A stretch of DNA of 64,000 nt from Umbilicaria muhlenbergii (taxonomy: Eukaryota; Ascomycota; Lecanoromycetes; Umbilicariales; Umbilicariaceae): NCBI GenBank assembly GCA_000611775.1, contig KK106982.1:5164391-5228390 (forward strand), given 5' to 3'. This document shows, piece by piece, positions 11,652 through 21,123 of the stretch (the first letter of the stretch is position 1; every line of letters starts with the position of its first letter). The notes under the pieces are model-generated. The model searched no databases. It worked only from the letters and a program-made list of their open reading frames with translations, and was not told where the DNA came from. The position numbers and the translations under genes are program-made.

Positions 11652-12728
11652 GGTCGGTTAGACTAGGGTATTGGCTGTTGATCTCCAGCCGCAACCGCAA
11701 TGAAGCGAGCAGTCCGCCCTGTAGCTTCAACGAAGAAAGTCTGCCAACATCAGCGAGAAGGTCGTTCAACTGCATGTTATACCCACATTTGTGATAGGTG
11801 TTAGTATGGCTACAAAGCCATGGTCGTTGTCGAAGTCGTGTTGGCAAAATGTGAGGCGGGCAACGCCGCGGAGGATCATGTAAGATCTACTAGCCCTCCA
11901 TTACAATTCGTCGAACTCTGCAGCTGAGACATGGTCTGGTACTACCATGATGCGGCACGAGGATCTCGAAAGGATTGTTCTCTTTCAATGCTTAATATGT
12001 GAAAATAAATGACAATCCGTATGACCCGTTGTTTGTTCCTCCGAACCTACCGCGTCTGATGTCGACTTGTACGGCGACACCATCTAGAAATACGGGCGCA
12101 CCCGTCCCTCAAGTTCCTCACTCCTACTTCAACGGTAGATCAACTTCTGGAAATCCGAGCGCCGCCCTTCCCAGGCGGCACTTAACCTCGAGCCAGCGGC
12201 CTCCAACCTCCAAGGCCGTGAGATAGAGGACGCAGGGTTTGTCCACATGTCCAGCGTTTCGTGCTGGTAAGCCCCTGATCTTGGCCACATCTGGTCCCCG
12301 AGCGATATGGGAAGGACTTCAGATCGGTCCACCGGCTAGCACGATCATTATTAGTTTCTGGGATAATACAGATGGATCATGCCGATTCTACGCACGTGAG
12401 AGTACCCATGCAAGTACTTCGTACTCGTAGCATGCTCGAGCCGTCGCTGTCGATAGGCCCCTATAACATGGCATTAAAATTGTAGTGAAGCTTCGACGTC
12501 AGAGATCGGAGCAGCAGGGACTCCTCCAACCATTTTGCTGATACCTTGGTGAGCCTTATTACACGTTCCTCTATCAGTTACCTAGATGGGGCTACTTTCA
12601 GGGTCGTTCTACATAAATTTATCCCCTCGCTCTAGCCAAGTGAAAGTCACAGGGCTCAAGGCTCTTAACGTGGGGCCATTATACTCACACAGAGCTTGGC
12701 AAAGCAGGGGGAAGTTGCTGATTGTGAG
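11652..12728. other. Upstream region of the NLR gene
   Basis: No supported gene. It should contain the NLR promoter and 5' leader. Short frames at 11999-12226 and 12239-12430 lack coding character. Confidence 0.45.
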
Positions 12729-12788
12729 GTACCTAGAAAGGCTAGAGTAGGCGCTCAGATATCTCATCACGAACAGAACAAACCTCCG
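12729..12788 (+). repeat. Left copy of a direct repeat flanking the TIR element
   Basis: The segment starting GTACCTAGAAAGGCTAGAG (12729) reappears right of the DNA element at 13447 as GTACCTAGAGAAGCTAGAA. Both continue with TAGG-GCTCA-ATATCTC and then ATCACGAA-AGA-C-AACCTC. The left copy lacks about 18 bases that the right copy has between ATATCTC and ATCACGAA. Confidence 0.7.
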
Positions 12789-12790
12789 GG

Positions 12791-13442
12791 TAATGACCGC
12801 GGAGTCCCCCCATAGAAAAAGTGACTGCTGAGTACCTCATACCATGACATAATGTCTCTGCTGAGCCCCCCGCCCTAAAACCGTCCACTTAGCTCGCTTT
12901 CCCTACCAAGCGAGCACCCCCCAAACTCCCTAAAATGCTAGAATGAATGAAGCCTGCTCTAAGACCTCAATATACTGCTCTTCCTCACCACTTTTTACCA
13001 CAACCTACTTGCTCATTCGCCCCTCATAATGCCTAACCCTGCTGTCGCCGTCGGCGCATAATATGCCTCTATGGACGACGCTCGATAGGCCATTGATCAC
13101 TGAATCGTTGATCGGCAGGAGTCTTGTAAATCTTATAAACCTGTCCTACGGGTTCTTATTTGTTGAAAAGCACAGGAGTATGTATGCAATTTCTGAATCA
13201 AAGTAGTCAAAAATAAGACACGAAGGCGCAAAAGAAGACGTATAAGAAGTAGGAAAATCGCAAGAAATCAAGAAGAAATCAAGTCTTTAAGTCTTGAAAA
13301 TATATACTTTTTAAAGAGAGAGATACTTGATAGAGCCAGTAGGTAAGGTGATAGGAGGGGTTACTCGGCGGTCATAAAAAGGAGGGGGTGGGGGTAACTC
13401 CGCAGTCATTTTTGGTGGCCGGGGGGAACTTCGCGGTCATTA
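12791..13442. mobile_element. Small TIR DNA transposon, degenerate, possibly MULE-derived
   Basis: The left end reads TAATGACCGCGGAGTCCCCC. The right end, reverse-complemented, reads TAATGACCGCGAAGTTCCCC. A second inverted match (GTGACTGCTGAG against ATGACTGCGGAG) lies just inside. The right end holds three tandem variants of GGGG-A-CT-CG-GGTCAT. Inside, a frame from about 13029 (MPNPAVAVGA) with several stops reads like the N-terminal zinc-binding segment of MULE/FAR1-type transposases (SMDDAR, SYKPVLRVL, then a basic run). It ends in an AT-rich, A-rich tail without the catalytic part. At 652 bases the element cannot be autonomous. I see no short target duplication; the flanks carry a longer direct repeat instead. 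The MULE assignment is tentative. Confidence 0.5.
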
Positions 13443-13446
13443 GCCG

Positions 13447-13530
13447 GTACCTAGAGAAGCTAGAATAGGTGCTCACATATCTCGGCTTTGTATTCCCCGC
13501 CATCACGAATAGAGCCAACCTCTTATTACT
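13447..13530 (+). repeat. Right copy of the direct repeat flanking the TIR element
   Basis: Second copy of the segment described at 12729, carrying about 18 extra bases (GGCTTTGTATTCCCCGCC) absent from the left copy. Substitutions between the copies are mostly transitions. Confidence 0.7.
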
Positions 13531-13918
13531 TTGCATTTACGGGCCAAAGAGGTCCGCAATCCAGGTATACAGCCATGGTATCTCTTGGCTAGAGGCGCTT
13601 ATTGGTTGCGATCTCGTCAATTCCCTTGGTAGCCTCTGCTTATTGTCCCTGACCTCCGCCATGAATGACCTTGCAGAACGACGGGGCTGACCTATCCATT
13701 GGCATAACTACGACTTCAGTCTAGTTTCTCAAGATGGAGACATGGCGCCAAAAATCCAATAGCTGTGTCTTGGTTCATCTTACGATGTTGAATATGCTTA
13801 GCTTTGACTCCTCTCTTTCCGTGGTAGTCGAAATTTCTTTCTTTCAATCCTATCGTTCGATTTGTACTTCCCTGCCGACTCTCCACCTTGGTTTCTATTC
13901 CACGTACCTGTGGCCGCA
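13531..13918. other. Spacer before the secreted protein gene
   Basis: A 73-codon plus-strand frame (13469-13690) with hydrophobic stretches overlaps the direct repeat. Nothing else supports it as a gene. The remainder is the probable promoter of the secreted protein gene at 13919. Confidence 0.35.
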
Positions 13919-15035
13919 ATGAAGCTCTCCTCGGCTTTCGCGACGGTTGCGTTGCTCTCCGCAGCCGGAATCGCGGCGGTACCTGAGGAGGTGTATAAAT
14001 TTAGTAGGTTGACGAAGAACAGTCTGTTACGCCGACAACTGCTTACGAGCCCTACGGAACCCAACCGCCAGTTCTTACGCCAGCGGTCTTTGCACCTCGT
14101 TAATCCAGCCAACTACTACGACCTTTATTACCATCACCACTACCGTTGTCCAGACGTTGACCGTCACCCCGGCCGTGGTTACTACCGTTGTACCAGTCAC
14201 CATGTCCGTACACACGCATAATTCCGAAGCAACCAACCAAGCTGACCCCCTCAACCAGAACCGACTCAACCGCACCGGCGTACATGACCATAATCCCCGC
14301 CAAGAAGCGCGCCGTCGCCGCTCCCGCAGGTGCTCTATCCCGCAGCATCTACTCCCAATGCTCCTCCCTCTCCTCGCGAGTCAAAAGCGCCTGCTCCTGC
14401 CTCGTCACCCCCGCGACCGCAACCGCCACATCCACCCGCACAGTCATAGCCACAAGCTTCACAACCGTAAGCCCTCCTCCCCTCCCCTGCCCCTTTCTCC
14501 TCCACATCAACTAACACCCCGCAGACCACCCTCCCCGCCCCCCTCACCACCCTCACTACCACCATCCTCGCAACCCCCACCCCTACCCCCGCCAACCCCT
14601 CCCCCACTTCCCCCTCCGCCTCCGCCTCCACCTTCACCGCCACCCAAGGCCCCACCTACCTAATCTCCTGCTCCACCAACCACCCCAACAACGACCTCCT
14701 TGCTCTCCCCGCCCCAAACCTCCTCTTGCATCCAACTCTGCGCCCACAACGCCGCCACCGGTGGCCTGTGCGTCGGCGTCACTTTCGTCGCGGCCAATGC
14801 GGACACGCAGTGCTTTCTCAAGACAGCGCGGTCGGTCCAGCCGCCGACGAAGGTTCGGGTTGGGAGTTTCGAGGCGTGTCTTGTTGCTTGTGATGTGTTT
14901 CTGGGGCCGGGGGTTTGTGAGGGTGTGAGTTTTGCGGATGGCGGGGTGGGGGAGAATTGTTTCTTGAGGGTTGTGGGGGAGAGTGGGGGGGCGGTGGGGT
15001 TTGATCCGGCGTTTTTGACGGTGTTGGGGATGTGA
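13919..15035 (+). CDS. Secreted Thr/Pro-rich protein with cysteine-rich C-terminal domain; apparent frameshift
   Basis: ATG 13919 opens a clear signal peptide (MKLSSAFATVALLSAAGIAA). Downstream, a plus frame reads CYADNCLRALRNP and then a Thr-rich run (PTTTTFITITTTVVQ, TPAVVTTVVPVT). An intron at about 14201-14252 (branch CTGACC) leads to PAKKRAVAAPAGALS and IYSQCSSLSSRVKSACSC. A second intron, 14467-14524 (GTAAGC donor, CTAACACCCCGCAG), leads to another Thr/Pro/Ser-rich stretch and YLISCSTNHPNNDLL. The C-terminal part (CIQLCAHNAATGGLC, CFLKTA, CLVACDVF), with paired cysteines like PAN/WSC-type fungal surface domains, is one frame ahead. There is no GT between the two frames, so an intron cannot explain the jump near 14,700-14,720; one extra base in a C/T-rich run would. 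The exon 1 junction is also unresolved. It is probably a cell-wall or secreted adhesive protein, either with assembly errors or recently broken. Confidence 0.55.
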
Positions 15036-15521
15036 GGCTGGGGGAGGGGGCGGAGGGGATAGGGGCAGGTATGGAGCGTGTGGGCTTTGCTTGGGGAATG
15101 GAGTAATGGATGGGATTGGATTAGTACCAATTTCAATGTAAAGAAACAGTCCGGGATTGTGTGATTGATTTTTCCCGGCTTTGTTCCCAAGACTGCTAGG
15201 GATCGGGTAGTCCGATGCGTTTTCCGTTATGTTGGTGCCTTCGTTGATGAAAAAAACATTTCCTGCCCCTTGCTTGCGATGGAAAAAGCTACTGTCCGCC
15301 CAAGAAGACCGCCGGTACATCCAACTCCGAAGGTAGATTCTCCAACCATTTTCCCGATACGCTTACTATATGCGAACCCAATATCACCATACTCTAAAAC
15401 GTGCAACCTGGCCAATATGCTCAAGTCAATACCTTAGTGCCTGACTAGTTAGGAAATGTTGAGCTTTCTGCGCCGGATCGACGCTATTGCTGAAGGAATC
15501 ATCTGTCGCACTTGCTAATGA
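15036..15521. other. Convergent 3' intergenic region
   Basis: Lies between the 3' ends of the secreted protein gene and the NB-ARC/TPR gene. No gene, repeat or RNA seen; probably 3' UTRs. Confidence 0.45.
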
Positions 15522-18500
15522 TCAACCGTTGCCTCCGTCTAGGGTGTCGATGGCCTCCGCGTCGTTATTGCTCTCGCGGTCAGGACTTGAACCTCCAAAG
15601 AGCTCGTCGTCTGCTTCGTCATCCTCAGGTAACGGTACGAAACCCACAGCCTCCGCTATTAGTTGCTCTACTTCGACGTCATAGCATTGCCTAGGGTAAG
15701 CACGGGGAATATACTTCGCGAACCACCATGCATCGATATGGCCATCACCCAGCTTCCTATGCAAAGTAATGATATATTTATTGAAGCTTTCCTCGTCTTT
15801 CCGCAGGCGAGCTTGTTCACTGGAGACGATGGCAAGACTACCCATTGCTTTGAGCGTCTCTTGGTGGTTTGGGCCCAACATTGCCTTTCTGGATTGCCAG
15901 AGCAATGATGTTAGCTCGTCCGCCTCTTCATAGTGTTGCTGCCGGAAACCAATGCCAGCGAGAAGTTCCATGCAATCATGCGTGCGCTTGTGATCTTGTC
16001 CAAGTATTCTTCTTCTTGCATCATAGAGTTGTGAAGCATAACTTGAAGCGTTATCGTAACGTCCATGGCGGTCATAAAGCATCGCGAGGTCTTTAAGACT
16101 ACAGAGAAGTGACATATGGTCTTGATGAAGGGTCCGTCTTTTTGCGTTGTAGGCGTTAAGAGCTGTCTTGAGAGAATCGTCATAACGACCTTGTCCGTAA
16201 TATGCTCGACTGATGTTCTGTAGAATTTCAAGAGGTTTGTAATGATCTTCACCAAAATTCTTCCTCTCCAAGGCATGCAGCCGCAGCCATACGGTCTCGG
16301 CTCGAAAGTAATCTTTACACCAAAAAGCAGTCCAACCGATGAGACTCAATGTCAAGAAGGTCTGAGGGTCTTCTCCTGTAGCGTGCTTCAACACCTCGTC
16401 CTCAAGCTGCAAACCTTCATCAACCTTCCCGACCATTTGGTAGATCTTTGCGAGGTGGGCTGCAGCTCGAAGTGTTTCTGGGTGCTTGCTACCCAGACGA
16501 TGTCTCTTAGACTTGAGAAGACGCTGAGTAGGGCCCTCAGCATCGCTCCACCGTTCTGAGCTCATGTACATCCAGACCAAACTGGCCGTGAACAATAGAG
16601 TACTTGGATGATCTTCCCGAAGCATTCTCTCACACCTGTGCATCATTTCCAGGCAAAGCTTCTCCGCATCCTCCAGCCGTCCATGGCGTTGGTAAAGACC
16701 TAATAATGTATCCTTAAGTCCAACTAGGGTCTGGTTTTCGTAATCTTCGCCCCACCGTTGCTCAGCGGTTTCAATTGTCTGTAGCAGCAGCGACACAGAT
16801 TCATCTACCTTCCCCTGGGCCGAATAAATCGCAGCCAATTGACTTCTGATTTTCAATGTAAGCTCGTGGTCGCCGCCTAGGGTGATCCTAGCGGTCCCTA
16901 TGGTTTCTGAGCATATTCTCTCCGCTTCACTAATCTCGCCCTCCTCAAGATACACCCTTGCCAGCTGTTTCATCCTAAAAAGTAACCTTCTATGCTCCTT
17001 GCCAAGGATCGACTCCTCTATCGCTATTGATTGCAACAGCATCAATTTTGACATTTCGAAATCTTGTCGAGCATCATGATATTTATAAGCCATGTAGAGT
17101 AGATCGGATTTGCTAAGCCTATCCCTTTCCCGTTGTGATGGAAGCTGAATTGCAGCATGTAAGTGAGGTTGATATGCAGTAAATACTTCCCACCTAGTGT
17201 CTACATCTTTTGGAATCCTCCTCCAAATCAGTTCGAGGGCAGTTGAGATCCATTTCGCCAATTCACCTCGAGTCTCCAACCACTTTCGCACAACCAGATG
17301 TACCAAGCGGTGCATGCTGCAATTGTCCACGTTGAAATCTACATGAACTAGAGAGAACGCTATGAGGAGTCCTCGAGCCCTTTTGAATTCTAGAAGGCTT
17401 TCGTCGTGATTTCGAATAAGTTCTTGAGGAATAGCTTGTCGATCGAGACAAGCCATCAAACACATCATGTCCGCAGCGCGTGTGTTCGTCCTACGAATCT
17501 GATTGAACGAGATCATCCAAGTGGCCGCCACCGGGTTTGGAACCTCATTATCTCGCCCTTGGCCCTCAAAAGGTACACTCAAAAGATCGATAAATGCTTC
17601 AGGTCCTTCCTCGTACATCTCCAGGTACTCAGAGATAGTCAGCGTATTCTGTTGCATAAAAGCCGCGGCTTGAGCGAGGGCTAAAGGAAGGTACTCCAAC
17701 AGTCCTGTGAGTCTCTCGACTGCGGCGTCATCGTCGATGTTTCCTTCCATACCCTTGCTGATCAACTCTTTGGATTCGTCTTTGTCCATCTCAGGAATTT
17801 CAATCAAGCCTCGACCTTTGGTAAGTTTGACACCAACCTCCTTGTTTCTTGTGGTCACAAGAAGCGCGCCATGGCTGCAGTCAGGTATGTATTTCGAAAG
17901 GGTTGAGCGTGAACCAGGTGAATCAAAGAACACCTCACTGTCATCAGCATTGTCAATGATCATGAGCCAGCGACGGTTTTTGTTTGCAGCAAGCCATCCT
18001 GCGACAGAATTTAAGAGATCTCCATTTGGGCCTCCATTGATCGCCACGGAACAGCATTGGGCTATATCTTCGTACGCCTGGCGAAATCGATCGGTGGCAC
18101 CACCATAAATCCAGAATATGGAGATGTCTGGGTCAGACTCTCGTAGCCAGTAGGCATACTTAATTGCGATTTGAGATTTGCTATTGACTTTCAGCATTCA
18201 TCATTCACTGAATAGCGGACGCCGTGAGCGTCTGCGGAAGAAAGTGAATGCTACGCACCCCGCACCACCCAAGCCCCAAAGCGCTGCTCTTGCCTGAGGC
18301 TGTGATCGCTGATTGACGACATCGATAGCAAGAGCTGTTTTCAGTCGATCTAGAATCGCTGAACGCCCAACAAAATCCGGGTTCGGTGTGTAAGGGACCA
18401 GGAAATACGGAACATTAACAAGCGATGCGGCTGCCCCAGTGGTGGATGCAATTTTCGTGGAAGGCGGGTGACCAATATCGGACGGCAAAGTCTGTCGCAG

Positions 18501-18986
18501 GTCAGAAATCGACTCTAGGGTGGTCTGGTGCTGCAAAATGTTCAGGTTATGCATTGGGATTGCTATCCGATTCTGTAACTCCTTCACCTTGTCGGAAACA
18601 AAAAAGGCCCATTGTATTTTCCTTCGCGCACCCGAAGTGAAATGAGCTTTTGACCTTGTACCCAATGATTTGTCGTACTTTTCGATGTCGTCGAGGAAGC
18701 TGGACACCGGCCCCTTGATAAGATCGATAGAACCAAGCAACATATCATTACGTGCCGGATGCTGGGTTACTGACGTACAAGTGCCTTGCGGAGTGGCCCG
18801 TCCCTGTTTGTCGGCAGCCTGTTGCTGTTGCTCCAGGTACTGCAGCGTCATCTCAAGACCGGCGAGCGATCCTGCGGCGTCCTGAAACTCGGCCTTTGCT
18901 CCATCAGCTTCTCGAAGCGCAGAGCCAATCTTCACCAGGAGTCTAATCGCCAAGACGATGTCTCCTGCAGACCAGCCGAAGGACAT
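15522..18986 (-). CDS. NB-ARC/TPR STAND protein (fungal NLR-like)
   Basis: The minus-strand exons are 18986-18259 and 18180-15522, 3387 bases (1128 residues). The 78-base intron (GTGCGT...CAATAG) is certain because it splits the Walker A motif: GLGGAG|KS at ~238-245. The N-terminal ~200 residues (MSFGWSAGDIVLAIRLLVKI...) are the helical domain common at the start of fungal STAND proteins. VPYTPNPDFVGRSAIL precedes the NTPase, as usual for NB-ARC/TPR proteins. Walker B is WLMIIDNADD (~314-323), followed by SRSTLSKYIP and LLVTTRN (sensor-like) and EYLPLALAQAAAFM. From ~620 to the acidic C-terminus are tetratricopeptide repeats of the kind found in fungal NB-ARC proteins (HPETLRAAAHLAKIYQMVGK and similar, ~42-residue spacing). 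The predicted role is ligand sensing by the TPRs with nucleotide-driven oligomerisation, perhaps in incompatibility or defence; no executioner domain is obvious. Confidence 0.92.
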
Positions 18987-20060
18987 TCTCGATGTGCAAG
19001 CTCAAGCTTTGATATGGCGCAAATGACCAAGGGTCAAAATCGACTCGTACATGCGGGGTAGTCGAGAAAGAGCCCGGGCAAGGGGTTCGAGATAGTAACG
19101 GCCAGGCCTGAAGATGTGACTGTCCTTCTTATTGAAGCCGCGCTTGGGTCAAAAACGCTATCCAGCGGGGGCAGTAGAGGTAGTCGTACGTGCTGAGGAG
19201 ATCTAAGGCGGCGGAGCTGGACAGGCTACCTAAACGTCGGCATCGCAGGCACGCGGCTGAGGAATCCTCGACCAGGCACTTAAGTGATTGGGCCGCGTTC
19301 TGACTAAGCCTGCATGGTGTCTTATACGTTCCAGCTTCTCGAAATCCTCCTTGCCCTTGCCCGAGAAGACAATGAATCTTCTGAGATATGTATCTCATGG
19401 GGCTTACGTGTCCGGTGTCCCCTAGAAGCGCCATGCCCTGTGTGTTTCTGCTTTTATTGAGCTACCCTTTCTGCCTTTCTGCCCATGCGAAGCTTGCTCG
19501 GCCATCGACCTTGGCCGAGAACAGCCCTAATAGAACACATGACGATCTGTGCATCATATACCCCAACATCTCACTTGGCCATACATTCTGCATCGTGCCA
19601 ATCCCTTGCGGTGCTGCGTATCCATTATCTTGCTCAGTCAAAACCAAAATGCTCTTCATAGGTTGTGCATGATTGACTCACACATGCTCTCGGACCTCCC
19701 TCTTCTACAAGATCACCATGTTTAACAACCCCCTTTGATTCCCCTTCATACTATCGTCACCTGACAGGCACTATGGACTTCTCAATGCTCCGCATCTTTC
19801 CGGCACCAAATTACCCGCTCAACGAGATCAGCGTTGCTCCAACACTCGAGATCATCCAGTTCCGCTCCTTCTATTTCGGAAGAGTGACATACACCATCCC
19901 AAACCCCCCACATCCGCAAGTCCCATGTACACTATCCCCAGTGATAATTCATTGACAATTCCGCAGAGGATCGAAGCCGCCATGTTCCGAAGCAGAAACT
20001 CCCCACCTCAAATGCAGAAGAGCTTCCCCGAACTCTGATCAGACCCTTCTTCCGCCTCCT
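18987..20060. other. Intergenic region
   Basis: About 1 kb upstream of the NB-ARC/TPR gene. Short frames (19129-19434 -, 19388-19672 +, 19773-19955 +) show no family resemblance. It probably holds the STAND gene promoter. Confidence 0.45.
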
Positions 20061-21060
20061 GTGCGACTCTCATCCGATCCGGCTCGAACCCCTGCCCTTT
20101 GTGAAATTGTACCGCAATTTCGCCCCTTGATTTATCTAACCCGTCAACAACCTCCTTCTCGAATCCACAACATTTCCTATCCTAGTAGTGAATACATCAC
20201 CATAACCACCGTCCACATTTCCATCGTCAACCCCTCCGCCACACTCTCCGAGGTGCGCTCAATCTTCGTGGGTATCCTCAAAAGCCTCCACAACTTTAGC
20301 ATATGCCTCGAAGAAGTGAACGCAAAGCTCGACAAGCTCGGCCAGGGATTGGCGAACATGTGGAGGGAAATCCACGAGATCGACTCGGAGGGAAGAGCGG
20401 GTCAGAAGAGAAAACTCCAGAGAGAATACTCCAGTGTGGTAGATGAACTGGAAGCACTGATGCGGCGCCGACGACCGGAAGTGCAACATAGACCAAGCAA
20501 AGACCTGACTATAGGCCAACTCATGAAAGCTCTGGCAAACACCTGCAAGCGCAAATGAGACTCCGAAGACAACAGCGCGCCACCCTACGAGCCTATGCGA
20601 CGAACCCACTCACCCTTCCAACCACAATAGAGAAGAGGACCGACTCCTTCTGTACCGCCTCCAACCACCGCAACCCTGAACAACGACTCCACAACGCTCC
20701 TCACGGAACTCGTCGACTCGAAGAGAGATATAGCCGAGGCCCGAACGGAGAGGCATGCTTGTCTAGCCGGTTTGTAGGAACTGACTCGAGGGAGGTAGAA
20801 AAGGCTATCAAAGCTGGAACGGCAGCCAAAGGCTTCAGCAAGGCAATTTAAAGATATGAGGAAGGCGTTCGAGGAGGAGACAACAAGCTGGACCGGATGA
20901 TAAGAACTGTTGGACAGTTTGTTGAAGATGAAGAGGGAGAAGGGGGAGAAGGACATGACGAAAGGAGTAGAGGGCAAGGATTCAGTAGTAGTGCGGAAGA
21001 ACCAAGAGGCCTCGCAAGAGACTTCCTAACGAGATCCTCACACACAAGCCACCCCACAAA
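20061..21060 (+). pseudogene. Decayed coiled-coil protein gene
   Basis: A reading frame with coiled-coil character starts in 20061-20558 (AKLDKLGQGLANMWREI, LQREYSSVVDELEALMRRR) and ends at TGA. The same frame continues past TGA (20556) and TAG (about 20629) into LLTELVDSKRDIAEARTER and then another TAG. The next frame takes over with REVEKAIKAGTAAKGFSKAI, a TAA, and NKLDRMIRTVGQFVEDEEG. All four stops are one C-to-T change from CGA, CAG or CAA. I read this as one gene broken by nonsense changes and at least one frame change. A multi-exon gene with unrecognised introns is the alternative, since I could not exclude introns at every break. Function unknown. Confidence 0.4.
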
Positions 21061-21123
21061 GCCCCACCCACCGCTCCACCAGCTATCATCCCTCCCAACC
21101 TCCCCGTTCCCCTCTCCCTTCCC

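Noticed and set aside
13469-13690. 73-codon plus-strand open frame with hydrophobic segments
   Set aside because: It begins inside the direct repeat beside a transposon and has no supporting motif or splice context.
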